From NCBI GenBank assembly GCA_002690925.1, contig NZGD01000193.1:1-64000 (forward strand): a stretch of 64,000 bases of DNA, read 5' to 3'. The notes under the pieces were generated by a model, which was not told where the DNA came from, ran no database searches, and was given only the letters and a program-made list of their open reading frames with translations. Source of the DNA: Rhodopirellula sp. (GTDB taxonomy: Bacteria; Planctomycetota; Planctomycetia; Pirellulales; Pirellulaceae). Positions 51,592 to 61,187 of this stretch are shown here, one piece after another (the first letter of the stretch is position 1; each line of letters begins with the position of its first letter). Position numbers and translations under genes: made by a program.

Positions 51592-53226
51592 ATGCTCCGA
51601 ATCACTGGTGGAACTATTTACGATCCAGCCAACGGCATCAATGGCGAGGTACGTGACTTGTATGTAGAAGATGGCAAATTTGTGTCGTCTGTGACGGGTG
51701 GTCGTACCATTGATGCAACTGGTTTGGTGATTTTTCCTGGTGGTGTGGATGTACACACCCATGTTGCGGGTGGGTCGATCAATTTTGCTCGGGCCATGAC
51801 TCCTGAAGACCACCGGCGAACTCAGGCGTTCATTCGCAGTCAAACCCGTCGCAGTGGGCTCGGAGGAATGGCACCTACCACATTCGCGACAGGTTATCTA
51901 TATGCAGGGATGGGGTTTACCACCGTCAATGAGGCCGCTGTTCCTGTGCTTTCGGCGCGTCATACACATGAAGAGATGGCTGATATCCCCATCGTCGACA
52001 AGAGCTGTCTGGTTCTGATGGCCAACAACGAGATCATGCTCGACTTGCTTGAGGCCGGTGAGTATGAACGAGCGAAGCACATCGTTGCTTGGCATGTTTG
52101 GGCAGCCAAAGCGTACGGCGTCAAGGCTGTGAATCCCGGCGGCGTTGCTGCGTGGAAGTGGGGGAAAGACGCCAATCAATTATCGGAACCCGTGGAAGGT
52201 TACAAGAATACGACGCCCGGATCCATCGTCACCAGTCTCGCAAAGATTATCGATGAATTGGGGTTACCGCATCCCATTCACCTCCATTGCAATAACCTCG
52301 GAGCCCCAGGAAATGTCACTACGACCCTTGAGACAATGAAGCATCTCGAGGGCCATCGAGCTCATATGGCTCACCTACAGTACCATGCCTATGGTGGTGA
52401 TGATTGGGATACGATGAAGTCGGAGGCCGCGCAGCTTGCTGAGTACTTCAATGCCCACCCCAACATGACCACTGATGCGGGTGCGGTTCTTTTTGGTGAC
52501 ACCGTCACGATCACAGCGGATGGGCCATGGCAGCATTTACTCTATAAGTTGACGGGCCGAAAGTGGGGAAACCTCGATGTTGAAAACGAAACGGGATGCG
52601 GTATCGTCCCCTACTCATATCGCCCCAGTAATCTGGTAAACGCAGTGCAATGGGCCACGGGGCTGGAACTCTTGCTGCTGATTGATGATCCATGGCGAGT
52701 GTTTTTGTCAACCGATCATCCCAATGGCGCCTGCTTCTGGAGATATCCCGAAATCATTCAACTGCTGATGTGTGCTGATTACCGCAAAGAATGCATGGCT
52801 GGTTTACCACCTGAAATCATGAATCGGATCACGTTGCCTGAAATCAATCGTGAATACACCTTGTATGAGATAGCCACGATCATGTCCGCCGGGCCTGCAC
52901 GTGGTTTGGGGTTACATCAAAAAGGAAATCTTGGTGTCGGAAAAGATGCTGACATTGTCATTTATCACAGCGACAAAGATATTGCGAGAATGTTTGGGCA
53001 TCCACGTTATGTGATCAAGGGAGGTGAGATCGTGATTGAGGAAGGCGATATTCGGGAGACTCCTGATGGAAGTGAATATCTCGTCAAGCCTTCCTTTGAC
53101 CCCGGCACTGATGAATTCCTGCGACCTTTGTTTGAAGATCGCTACTGCATGTCGTTTGAAAACTATCCCGTTGAAATGGAGCGGATTGAGCGAGCCGAAT
53201 TTCAGCAATGCATCAAAACCGAGTGA
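51592..53226 (+). CDS. fhcA: Formylmethanofuran dehydrogenase/hydrolase subunit A (amidohydrolase)
   Basis: A 544-residue member of the amidohydrolase superfamily, homologous to archaeal FwdA and bacterial FhcA. In this family it carries the binuclear zinc site that condenses formate with, or releases it from, methanofuran. The metal motif VDVHTHVAG (H-x-H, about residues 54-62), VKAVNPGG (the probable carboxylated Lys), HLHCNNLG, HMAHLQYHAYGG and the catalytic Asp in STDHPNG are all present. It lies 126 bp downstream of fhcB and 56 bp upstream of fhcC on the same strand. Confidence 0.96.
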   Translation: MLRITGGTIYDPANGINGEVRDLYVEDGKFVSSVTGGRTIDATGLVIFPGGVDVHTHVAGGSINFARAMTPEDHRRTQAFIRSQTRRSGLGGMAPTTFATGYLYAGMGFTTVNEAAVPVLSARHTHEEMADIPIVDKSCLVLMANNEIMLDLLEAGEYERAKHIVAWHVWAAKAYGVKAVNPGGVAAWKWGKDANQLSEPVEGYKNTTPGSIVTSLAKIIDELGLPHPIHLHCNNLGAPGNVTTTLETMKHLEGHRAHMAHLQYHAYGGDDWDTMKSEAAQLAEYFNAHPNMTTDAGAVLFGDTVTITADGPWQHLLYKLTGRKWGNLDVENETGCGIVPYSYRPSNLVNAVQWATGLELLLLIDDPWRVFLSTDHPNGACFWRYPEIIQLLMCADYRKECMAGLPPEIMNRITLPEINREYTLYEIATIMSAGPARGLGLHQKGNLGVGKDADIVIYHSDKDIARMFGHPRYVIKGGEIVIEEGDIRETPDGSEYLVKPSFDPGTDEFLRPLFEDRYCMSFENYPVEMERIERAEFQQCIKTE

Positions 53227-53282
53227 TGTAGCGTGAATGGATCTTCCAGGCAGGCAACGCTATTCCAGAGAGTTTCATCCGA

Positions 53283-54101
53283 ATGAACAAAATCAAACTT
53301 ACCCTGAAAAAAAATCCAACCGTGGTTCTGGAGGCTGAAGTGATCACGCCAGATTACTTTTTGGAACGTTCCAATGAAGAAATCTGTGCGAGTGTGGTTT
53401 ACCACGGGAAGCGAGAAAGACGACTCGACGAATTCTTTGATGTCGAGGGCGAATGCAGTGACTGCATCGAAATTCATGGTGATTTGCATCGCGTGCGTCA
53501 CGTGGGCCGTGCAATGACTCGAGGAGAGGTGACCATCCATGGTGATGTGGGAATGCACCTCGGAGCACTCATGAATGGAGGGACCATTGAAGTTTTCGGC
53601 AACGTGGGTGATTGGGTTGGCGGAGAAATGAAAAAAGGAAAAATCCACATCCATGGCGATGCTGGCCAGCAAGTGGGGGCTGCTTATCGCGGAAGCATGA
53701 TGGGCATGAAGGGGGGAACCATTCTTGTAGATGGGAACGCCGGGATCGAAGTGGGAATGCGCATGCGGCGTGGCATGATTGTGATTGGCGGCACCGCGCG
53801 AGATTTCGCTGGATTGCAGATGAAAGGTGGCACCATCGTTCTTTGTGGCGGTGCTGAAATTCGGACCGGTGCCTGGATGCAACGCGGCACTATCATCTCG
53901 TTGAAAGACATTGCACTGATGCCAACGTTTGCGGAAAGCGGCATCTATAACCCTACCTTCCTGAATGTTTACTCGCGGCACCTGAATGAGCTCGGAGTTC
54001 AGCTGCCATTTGCTGAAGTGGATGGCAGGTATCGACGCTTCAGTGGTGATCAGGGTGTGCCGGGTAAGGGTGAGATTTTGATCTGGGAACCGGCTGTCTG
54101 A
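53283..54101 (+). CDS. fhcC: Formylmethanofuran dehydrogenase/hydrolase subunit C
   Basis: 272 residues. The central part is a right-handed beta-helix of about seven turns, with the repeat G-x-x-G-x-x-x-G seen in GHGDLHRVRHVG-like, HGDVGMHLGALMNGG, GNVGDWVGGEMKKG, GDAGQQVGAAYRG, GNAGIEVGMRMRRG and GTARDFAGLQMKGG, as in FwdC/FhcC and the C-terminal domain of glutamate synthase. In the archaeal complex it scaffolds subunits A and B; in the Methylobacterium complex the methylofuran prosthetic group reaches the active sites along this assembly. Last gene of the C1 cluster; it converges with the FKBP gene. Confidence 0.95.
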   Translation: MNKIKLTLKKNPTVVLEAEVITPDYFLERSNEEICASVVYHGKRERRLDEFFDVEGECSDCIEIHGDLHRVRHVGRAMTRGEVTIHGDVGMHLGALMNGGTIEVFGNVGDWVGGEMKKGKIHIHGDAGQQVGAAYRGSMMGMKGGTILVDGNAGIEVGMRMRRGMIVIGGTARDFAGLQMKGGTIVLCGGAEIRTGAWMQRGTIISLKDIALMPTFAESGIYNPTFLNVYSRHLNELGVQLPFAEVDGRYRRFSGDQGVPGKGEILIWEPAV

Positions 54102-54238
54102 TCGACGAGGGACTGGAATGGAGTTCCCCGGGAATGGAAGAAACCAGTGCAAAAGCAGGGTGCAGGCACTGCCAGTATGTACACACTGGGCGCAGCAAAG
54201 GCACCAGGCTCACGTTGGCTCGCTGTGTGCAGAGGCGA

Positions 54239-54691
54239 TCAGTTAAGAATGCGTAGCAGTTCGACCTTGAAGTGCAGGGTGGCATTCGGGGGGATTGAAG
54301 GGGGATTGCCGGCTTCACCGTAGCCAAGTTCTGGTGGAACTTCGAGTTCGATCATGCCACCTTCGCCGAGCAACTGCAGGCCTTCCGTCCATGCGGGAAT
54401 AACTTTTGAAAGTGAGAAACTGGCTGGCTCGCGCATGTTGTAGGAACTATCGAATGTACTGCCATCATCGAGCCAACCGCGATAGTCAACCTCGATCTTG
54501 CTGCTGGGCACCGGCTTTTGCTGATTCGATTTTCTCAGAATTCGATATTTCAGGCCAGACGCAGTTGTCGTGAACTCGGTAGGTGCATCGTCATCAATCA
54601 GCATGGGGCCAGAAGGTCTCGAGCATCCGGGAGCTGAGATTGAGATGGAAGCGATCAGCATGAGGCTGGTGAAAGTTGTCATTCGTGTCAT
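54239..54691 (-). CDS. FKBP-type peptidyl-prolyl isomerase lipoprotein
   Basis: 150 residues with a signal peptide and lipoprotein-type Cys in SAPGC. It has one FKBP domain: SGLKYRIL, VDYRGWLDDGSTFDSSY, FSLSKVIPAWTEGLQLLGEGG, VPPELGYGEAG and IPPNATLHFKVELL, matching Mip/FkpA family motifs. It probably assists folding of exported proteins at the cell envelope. Starts at 54691 or 54682 are both possible. It is on the minus strand, 47 bp downstream of a sulfatase gene, so the two may be co-transcribed. Confidence 0.95.
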   Translation of the reverse strand: MTRMTTFTSLMLIASISISAPGCSRPSGPMLIDDDAPTEFTTTASGLKYRILRKSNQQKPVPSSKIEVDYRGWLDDGSTFDSSYNMREPASFSLSKVIPAWTEGLQLLGEGGMIELEVPPELGYGEAGNPPSIPPNATLHFKVELLRILN

Positions 54692-54738
54692 TTCACGTCT
54701 CTGGATTCTATTTCAAAAGTGTTGGCGTTTGCGATCAA

Positions 54739-56700
54739 TCAGGGGACCTGATTGTTCGTATTTTCGAGTTCGTTGATTGCCCGATTTGCAACACGGACAA
54801 TGTACTTGTTGGGTTGGTCTTTGAGCGCTTTTTTCAGTGTCGGCAACGCGGCGCGGGCTTGTTCGTCCATTTCGTCTAAGACGATGGCTGCGGCAAGGCG
54901 TCCCCATTGATGCTCGCTGGTAAGTTCCTGTTCAAGAACTCGAATCGCTGCGTTGGTGGCGCCAAGTTTAGCAGCAGCACGTGCCGCTGCAATTCGTACA
55001 CTGGGTGATGCGTCAGTTAATGCATTCTCAATGGCTGACAGTGAATCTGCTGCAGCTGAACCAATGTTGCCAATGCCAGTTGCCGCCCAGTAGCGGACAG
55101 ATGGATCCGGGTCATTCAACCCCACGGCAAGTTTTTGCAACGCACTGGGACCGTTGGATGCTTCTGTGGCCATCTCTACAAGCCTGCTGAGCGTTTGCCG
55201 GCTTCCCGTGGAATTATTCAGAATTTCATAACGTGAGCCACTGTTCTGTTCCTGAATTTCTATTTCTGCCTCCGGGATCAGGCCGATATCACCAATCTCG
55301 TTTTGCCACGCGGCCAGAGCGGCCCGCATTTGCTTCAGCCTTTCCTGCTGTTTCGGATCTGCGGCTAAATTGTGGATTTCCTGAGGATCGTTTTTCAAAT
55401 CATACAACTCTTCAACAGGTTTTACTGCAGCAGAGAATAACGCCATCGCAGGCGGCAAGTTGCCGCCTGCCTCCGCTTTACGAATCTCTTTCATCGTTGC
55501 ACCCTTTTCCGGGGTGTTCATGTATTGATAGTACGGTTTGAGTGGTTCGAAATTGCGGATGTAACGATAGCGTTGATCCCGGACGCTCCGGATGATGTCG
55601 TATCGTTCATCCATGCGGTCTCGTGCTCCATAAACATAGGAACGCGGAACGCTGAGGTTCTTACCGAGGAATGCGCGCCCTTGGGTTTGTTCTGGAATTG
55701 GCAAGCCAGCAAGGTTCAGGACGGTGGGACCAAAATCGATCGAACTAACGAGCTCCGGATCAATGCTGCCTGATTTACCTTGGCCATCGACACGCAGAGC
55801 TTTTGGGATTCTCACAATCATCGGAATGTGGGTGCCCGAGTCGTACAGCCAGCGTTTCGCACGCGGTAGGCCGACGCCATGATCTGACCAGAAAATGATA
55901 ATTGTATTTTCATAAAGATCAGCATCCTTGATCTCTTGGATCAGTTCTCCCGCCCAGGCATCCATCGCCGTAATCAACTCATAATTGCGTTTCCAGTCCT
56001 CTCGTGTTACGGCTGTATCTGGATAGTAGTCAGGCAGGGTGGTGAGTTTGTTGGGATTCTGCCGCTGATCAGGCGTAAGATTCGCGGTCACTGATTTGTA
56101 TTTGGACTCACTTGCGATGCCTGACTCGTGGCAACCAGTGAAGTTGAATACCGCGAAGAATGGCTGGTTCTGGTTCTTGCGGTTTTTCCAATGGCCTTTT
56201 TTTCCCGAAGAGTCCCAGATGTTCGCAGCGGAAGGGGTCTTGAACTGATAGTCAGTCTTACTGTTATTGGTGCAGTAGTAGCCAGCTTCCCTGAGGTACA
56301 TCGGAAACGGCTTTAGCCATTCCGGCAACTTGGCATTGCAACGCATGTGGTGCGTGCCAATGCTGTTCTGATACATGCCGGTAATGATGGTCGAACGGCA
56401 TGGTGCACAAACACCAGCAGCAGTAAAAGCGTTCGAGTAACGGACTCCCTCGGCAGCCATTTTGTCCAGGTTGGGAGTGATCGCGTGCGGGTCACCATAG
56501 CACCCCAAATGCGCGCTTATGTCCTCGCAGGAAATCCATAGGATGTTGGGGCGTGTTCGTGCCGAATCAGTTTCGTCCGCTAGTACGGGGCATGATTGAA
56601 ATACAGGGCTTGCCTGAAAAATGGCTGCCAGTAGCACTGCCACTACTGGAAAGCAATGAACCAAGTGGGGTGCCTGGGGTGATCGAATGTAGGTTCGCAT
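54739..56700 (-). CDS. Sulfatase with C-terminal HEAT repeats
   Basis: A secreted sulfatase of 653 residues from the ATG at 56700, which gives a signal peptide ending near VLADE; the frame to 56778 adds a non-conserved leader. The metal motif WISCEDISAHLGCYG and the formylglycine site C-A-P-C-R (GVCAPCRSTIITGMYQNSIGT) are clear. FWSDHGVGLPRAKRWLYDSGTHIP completes the active site. This layout matches the N-sulfoglucosamine-type (S1_8) branch. From about residue 530 there is a HEAT-repeat region (DPSVRYWAATGIGNIGS, SPSVRIAAARAAAKLGA, HQWGRLAAAIVLDEM), perhaps for binding a partner or surface. The second Cys in the CxPxR site is less common than Ser. Confidence 0.92.
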   Translation of the reverse strand: MRTYIRSPQAPHLVHCFPVVAVLLAAIFQASPVFQSCPVLADETDSARTRPNILWISCEDISAHLGCYGDPHAITPNLDKMAAEGVRYSNAFTAAGVCAPCRSTIITGMYQNSIGTHHMRCNAKLPEWLKPFPMYLREAGYYCTNNSKTDYQFKTPSAANIWDSSGKKGHWKNRKNQNQPFFAVFNFTGCHESGIASESKYKSVTANLTPDQRQNPNKLTTLPDYYPDTAVTREDWKRNYELITAMDAWAGELIQEIKDADLYENTIIIFWSDHGVGLPRAKRWLYDSGTHIPMIVRIPKALRVDGQGKSGSIDPELVSSIDFGPTVLNLAGLPIPEQTQGRAFLGKNLSVPRSYVYGARDRMDERYDIIRSVRDQRYRYIRNFEPLKPYYQYMNTPEKGATMKEIRKAEAGGNLPPAMALFSAAVKPVEELYDLKNDPQEIHNLAADPKQQERLKQMRAALAAWQNEIGDIGLIPEAEIEIQEQNSGSRYEILNNSTGSRQTLSRLVEMATEASNGPSALQKLAVGLNDPDPSVRYWAATGIGNIGSAAADSLSAIENALTDASPSVRIAAARAAAKLGATNAAIRVLEQELTSEHQWGRLAAAIVLDEMDEQARAALPTLKKALKDQPNKYIVRVANRAINELENTNNQVP

Positions 56701-57168
56701 GTCGCAGCATTCAGTGAAGTCGTGTTTCTGGAAAGTGAGAACGGATGAGCAATATTGCCAATGGCTGCCGTTCGCCATTCATCATTTGGCAGTTGGTTTT
56801 TTTTCGGGATGAGCGAAAATATCACAGTTTGGCAGATCGCTTCAGTCGACCCGCTTGATAAAACAGAGGGGGCAACCCGAACCTGCGATCATCAGTGCTT
56901 TCTACCGAAGGGCTCTCTGACGATCAGTATAACAGCAGGTTGCCATACTGTTCTGGCACTGAGAAGGTTCTGTTCAGGAAATTGAATTCGAAAATCCTTG
57001 CGTCAGTTGGCCATGGATCGAACAAAATTCGGGTGATGCATGCCCGAGTTTCAAGTATAAACTGTGCTCAGGTCGATTTTGCTGTGTGGAACACTGTTGT
57101 GTTTTGTGTGCATGTCTATGTCAGTGCGTCGGCCGGCCAACCAACCATGGGTAGATCGGTTTAACATC
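56701..57168. other. Divergent intergenic region, no supported gene
   Basis: 468 bp between the HEAT-tailed sulfatase (minus) and the glycerophosphodiesterase (plus). Open frames in this region are only N-terminal extensions of the two flanking genes or short unrelated frames. Promoters for both genes are expected here but were not identified. Confidence 0.5.
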
Positions 57169-57984
57169 ATGCGTTTTTTGATTTCAGTAATTTTGCTGCT
57201 CGTCTTTTGGGAAGTTCCCGGTTCGGGCCAAGTGATTGTGGCTCACCGTGGTGCATCGTTTGATGCACCTGAAAACACGATTGCTGCTTTCGAACTGGCG
57301 TGGCAACAAGGTAGCGATGGGGTGGAAGGTGACTTTTATTTGACCCGCGACCAACAGATTGTTTGTATTCATGATCGTGGGACATCGCGGACCACGGGTG
57401 TTCAGAAGTGGGTTGAGGAGTCGACGCTGGCGGAACTTCGCCAATTGGAGTACGGGAGCTGGAAAGACAAAAAATGGGACGGTGAAAAAATTCCAACCTT
57501 CAAGGACGTGTTCAATTCCATTCCCAAAAATGGGCTGTTTGTGATTGAGCTGAAGTCAAATGCGAAAATCGTCCCTTTTCTGGCGGCGCAGCTGAAAAGT
57601 TTGGATGCAACTAAAATCAGCCTATTGATAATTAGTTTTGATAAAGCAACCGTGGCCGCCTGTCACGAACAGATACCTGAAGTTCGTGCACATTGGTTGA
57701 CTAGTTTTCGTAAGAATGAAAATACCGGAAGGTTCCAACCCTCAGCCAAGGAAATTGCAGAGGTGGTCAAGGATTGCGGAGCCGCGGGAGTTGGAATGAA
57801 GGGGAATCGACAAGTAATTGATCAATTGTTTATCGAGCAACTCAAGGAATCTGGTTGCAACGAATTCCATGTTTGGACAATTGACCAACTTAACGATGCT
57901 GCATATTTCCAGAGTCTTGGTGCCTTTGGAATCACAACCAACAAGCCTGCGTTGATTGGAACGATTCGTCGCAAAGGCAAATAG
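57169..57984 (+). CDS. Exported glycerophosphodiester phosphodiesterase
   Basis: 271 residues from the ATG at 57169, which opens a signal peptide (MRFLISVILLLVFWEVPGSG); the frame from 57064 adds 35 residues without counterparts. GDPD domain motifs: VAHRGASFDAPENTIAAF (catalytic His, Arg and Glu), GVEGDFYLT (metal Glu and Asp; the family usually has E-x-D, and here Glu-Gly-Asp), CIHDRG (catalytic His), FVIELKS and VWTIDQLNDA. It would hydrolyse glycerophosphodiesters outside the cytoplasm, supplying glycerol-3-phosphate. Confidence 0.92.
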   Translation: MRFLISVILLLVFWEVPGSGQVIVAHRGASFDAPENTIAAFELAWQQGSDGVEGDFYLTRDQQIVCIHDRGTSRTTGVQKWVEESTLAELRQLEYGSWKDKKWDGEKIPTFKDVFNSIPKNGLFVIELKSNAKIVPFLAAQLKSLDATKISLLIISFDKATVAACHEQIPEVRAHWLTSFRKNENTGRFQPSAKEIAEVVKDCGAAGVGMKGNRQVIDQLFIEQLKESGCNEFHVWTIDQLNDAAYFQSLGAFGITTNKPALIGTIRRKGK

Positions 57985-58058
57985 TAATCAGGAAGACGTG
58001 ACTTCGTGAGGGCTCTCGAGGCGTAGTGTGCCTCGCACTGGTCTGCTTTGCAAAGGGA

Positions 58059-59297
58059 CTACTGCTTAAGCTTGGTACTGGCGTCGGCCTTTGATCTGTT
58101 ACTCGCGTTTGCGCCGACAATCGAGGCGATTTTTCCAGCGATTCGGTTGACGCTGCCTTTGCCGTCAGGATGCAGGCGGTTACTTAGGAATAGAAATACC
58201 CGGTCGCTGTCAGGATCAATCCACATCACGGTTCCAGTGAATCCGCCGTGACCGAAAGCTGAATCAGAAAATTGGTCTCCGCGATTGCTGGAGTAAGGAG
58301 AGCGATGGTCCCAGCCATACGTTCTTGTACCAATGGTCTTGGAGTCACGCCGCACATCACGTGGTTGGGTCATCATTTTGAAAGTTGCTTGAGCGAGCGG
58401 AATGGATTTCTCACCCTTTGCAATACGCAGCATCTGTTGACCGTATCTTGTCAGATCATCGGCCGTTGAAAACAGACCTGCATGACCAGCGATTCCCTGC
58501 AGAAGGTGCGCCCGTGGGTCGTGGACTTGACCTTTGAGCCATTGACCGTTGCGTTTCTCCGTTGCAGCGGCTCGTTTTATGAGATCAGCCGATGGATTGT
58601 AGGTCGTTTCTAGCATGCCAAGCGGAGCAAATACGTTCTGTTGGACATATTGGTCCAAGCGTTGTTTGCTTACACGTTCAACAAGCTTGCCTAGGACGAT
58701 GAAGCCGACATCGGTGTAGGCAAACTTCTCACCGGGGTCTGCTATCGGTTTCAGGTCACAGATGTTTTCCCACGAGGTCTCGATTCCATCACGGTAATCA
58801 CGCAACGAATTATCGGCGATCAGACCACCCATATGAACCAGCAGGTCCGAGACGGTGATTTTGTCTTTCCCATGCTTCCCAAACTCGGGTAGGTAATCCG
58901 AGACTTTTTGGTGTTGGGAAAGCAATCCGTCGCCAATCAGTTGCATCACCGATGTGGCGGTTGCGACGGGTTTGGTTAACGATGCGAGGTCGAAAACCGT
59001 ATCCAGTGTCATCGGCTCCGGCGTCGGTTCAATTTGGCGTTGCCCAAAAGCACGACGATATAGAACGCGGTCTCGGTCAGCAATCACTACCACAGCACCC
59101 GGCATTTGCCCCTCTTGGATACCTTGTCTCACAATCGACTCAATGGCATCGAAATCTGGCTGCTCTGCCAATGCTGCTGGATCATCTGGTTGCAAAGGGG
59201 GGCCAGCAAAAGATGAACCCGTGATGCAAGCATGCAAAAAAAATACCGTCATCAAAATGCGTATGGCTGCTGTGTGATTCATCATAAAGCTTGTCAT
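58059..59297 (-). CDS. Beta-lactamase/EstB-family serine hydrolase
   Basis: About 412 residues from ATG 59297 (alternatives 59285 and 59282). A signal peptide ends near SSFAG. Class C beta-lactamase-like fold: S-x-x-K as SLTK in VFDLASLTKPVATA (about residue 110), a Y-x-D/N element as YTD in FAYTDVGFIVLG, and the third motif HGG in FGHGGFTGTVMW. Such enzymes act as esterases, D-aminopeptidases or transpeptidase-like proteins rather than resistance enzymes. It converges with the glycerophosphodiesterase gene. Confidence 0.9.
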   Translation of the reverse strand: MTSFMMNHTAAIRILMTVFFLHACITGSSFAGPPLQPDDPAALAEQPDFDAIESIVRQGIQEGQMPGAVVVIADRDRVLYRRAFGQRQIEPTPEPMTLDTVFDLASLTKPVATATSVMQLIGDGLLSQHQKVSDYLPEFGKHGKDKITVSDLLVHMGGLIADNSLRDYRDGIETSWENICDLKPIADPGEKFAYTDVGFIVLGKLVERVSKQRLDQYVQQNVFAPLGMLETTYNPSADLIKRAAATEKRNGQWLKGQVHDPRAHLLQGIAGHAGLFSTADDLTRYGQQMLRIAKGEKSIPLAQATFKMMTQPRDVRRDSKTIGTRTYGWDHRSPYSSNRGDQFSDSAFGHGGFTGTVMWIDPDSDRVFLFLSNRLHPDGKGSVNRIAGKIASIVGANASNRSKADASTKLKQ

Positions 59298-59424
59298 CAG
59301 GCTGGCGTCACATGGAGTCAGGTGGCAGTGATTTCGATCGTTGCGTGCAGGGAGCACCAGAGACCGGTGATCCTTCAAGATAAAGGATCACCGCTTGTGG
59401 TGTGGGTTTGAGAGTAGATTTCTA

Positions 59425-60351
59425 TCACTCAGTCTCGCGGATTGGGAAAACACGATAGGGGCACCACTGCCCTCGCTTGAGGCGAACGATTGCACGTACT
59501 TGCCCGCGTTGGGTCATTGCCACAACTTCCGTGATCTCTTGATCTGCGTTTTTAGTAGCTGTGTTGTTTTTAGTAGCTGTGCTGGGTTTCATTTCGTCCA
59601 GGCAAAGACCATGGCCCAAACGCGTTGCATCTTCGTCAGTGACTTTCACGCAGGGCAGGTGTTGTACGGCGAGGGATACCGGCAAAAAGTGGGGTTCAAG
59701 ATCATCCTCTCTGAGTACATCGATCGACACGGAGTTTTTCAATTGGAAGGGTCCGACACCAAGTCTTGACAGAAACGACATGACAGCGGTGGAACCGGCA
59801 TTGATGGCCAGGTCAATTCCGAGAGTGCGAATGTAAGTGCCTGAACCACAGACGATGTTGAGGTCCACCTCGGGGAATTCATACCGAGTGATTTCCAACG
59901 TATCGATTTGAACTCTTCGGGACGGCATTTCGAATTCTTCACCAGCCCGGATTCGTCGATAAGCTCGCTCGCCGTCGACCCAGATGGCTGAGTGTGCTGG
60001 GGGAATCTGTTCGATCTCACCAGTCAAGTTTCTGGTGGCCCCTTCCAGTTGGTCACGGGTGGGGATGGGGAGGTCAGGAAATTCAGAAATTTCACCCTCC
60101 AGATCTCCGGAAACGCTCGAAGAGCCGATTCGGAAGGTTGCTTGATAATGTTTGGGTTGCTGTTGGACATAGGGCACCAGGCGTACGGCTGGCCCCACAC
60201 CCAAGACGAGCACTCCCTCTGCCAGCGGGTCAAGAGTACCGGCGTGGCCCACCTTGGTTTTGCGTGGAAGACGCCGCTGCACCACATTCACGACATCGCG
60301 CGAGGTCATGCCACGGGGTTTATTGCAACAGAGAAATCCAAAGGGGGGCAC
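59425..60351 (-). CDS. truB: tRNA pseudouridine-55 synthase
   Basis: About 308 residues from a GTG at 60351 (MPPFGFLCCNKPRGMTSRDVV), which fits the usual TruB N-terminus; the frame to 60453 adds 34 unrelated residues. The catalytic Asp is in GHAGTLDPLAEGVLVL, and KHYQATFRIG, IPPAHSAIWVDGERAYRRIRAGE, GSGTYIRTLGIDLA and LSRLGVGPF are family motifs. It makes pseudouridine 55 in the T-loop of tRNAs. Near the C-terminus, an 18-bp duplication encodes repeated T-A-T-K-N, seen as an insertion just before the last beta strands. It is not next to rbfA/infB/rpsO, where truB often lies. Confidence 0.95.
   Translation of the reverse strand: MPPFGFLCCNKPRGMTSRDVVNVVQRRLPRKTKVGHAGTLDPLAEGVLVLGVGPAVRLVPYVQQQPKHYQATFRIGSSSVSGDLEGEISEFPDLPIPTRDQLEGATRNLTGEIEQIPPAHSAIWVDGERAYRRIRAGEEFEMPSRRVQIDTLEITRYEFPEVDLNIVCGSGTYIRTLGIDLAINAGSTAVMSFLSRLGVGPFQLKNSVSIDVLREDDLEPHFLPVSLAVQHLPCVKVTDEDATRLGHGLCLDEMKPSTATKNNTATKNADQEITEVVAMTQRGQVRAIVRLKRGQWCPYRVFPIRETE
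59548..59583. repeat. 18-bp duplication inside truB
   Basis: Two copies of an 18-bp unit (GTTTTTAGTAGCTGTGTT on the plus strand), with one difference. It keeps the truB frame and encodes two copies of A-T-K-N-like residues, so it looks like a recent in-frame slippage. Confidence 0.9.
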
Positions 60352-60600
60352 GATAAGTTCAATCCAGTGGGGAATCGCAGAATGGTGATCACGGAGGTGC
60401 TGTTTTGTTCCGAGTATTTTCGATAGCTTTACATGGGATCGATCGAGACACAATCACGCTCTGCTTTCCCACCAACTGCTTTCGTTTTAAGATGCTACTG
60501 GCAGCGGCGTTGAGTCAGCGAATTGAGACGACCAGGCTGGTAGTGAAATCGGAGCTGCATTTCTCTGCTGTAATTGAACACTGTGAAGCGAGCGCAATTG

Positions 60601-61131
60601 ATGGAAAAAAAGGAACGTCTCCTGCTGGAAGGTGAGCGGTTTAGCGTACACCAGATGGAATTGAATGGAAGCGACGGTCAGGTTTATCATCGGGAAGTGA
60701 TCCGTCACCCCGGTGCTGTGGTCCTGCTGCCTTTGGTCGATCCCGAAACCGTTGTCCTGATCCGGAATCATCGTGCCACAGTTGGTGAGACCTTGCTGGA
60801 ATTGCCTGCGGGAACTCGTGAACCTGACGAATCACCGACGCAGACGGCGGCACGCGAATTGATAGAAGAAACGGGATATCGTGCCGGCAATCTTTTTGAG
60901 ATGTGTGAGTTCTATTCTGCGCCCGGAATCTGCGATGAATTAATGCATCTTTTTGTGGCGACAGATTTGACTGCGGGGCAACATGCACGCGAAGCTGTGG
61001 AGCAGATCGAGAATCAGTTGGTGCATCGCGATGAGATCCGCCAATTGGTCGCTGATGGTGGCATTCGAGATGCAAAAACTTTGGTGGGCCTGTATGCCTT
61101 TCTGTTTTCAGACCGCTTGAATAATAAATAA
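60601..61131 (+). CDS. Nudix hydrolase, ADP-ribose pyrophosphatase-like
   Basis: 176 residues from the ATG at 60601; upstream non-ATG starts (60574, 60583) are possible. The Nudix box is complete: G-x5-E-x7-R-E-L-I-E-E-T-G-Y (GTREPDESPTQTAARELIEETGY, residues about 70-92 when counted from this start). PGAVVLLPLVD and EFYSAPGICDELMHLFVA match the ADP-ribose pyrophosphatase (NudF) group, which clears ADP-ribose. It is divergent from truB and followed by the aquaporin gene. Confidence 0.93.
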   Translation: MEKKERLLLEGERFSVHQMELNGSDGQVYHREVIRHPGAVVLLPLVDPETVVLIRNHRATVGETLLELPAGTREPDESPTQTAARELIEETGYRAGNLFEMCEFYSAPGICDELMHLFVATDLTAGQHAREAVEQIENQLVHRDEIRQLVADGGIRDAKTLVGLYAFLFSDRLNNK

Positions 61132-61187
61132 TCGATCACCATCCTCCCCTGGTCTCCAGGCTATTAACTGATTGGCATTGAATCATC

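Noticed and set aside
48195-54101. UGA as a general sense codon in this genome
   Set aside because: Many intact genes here end with UGA (for example fhcA, fhcC, fhcD and the epimerase), so the standard bacterial code applies.
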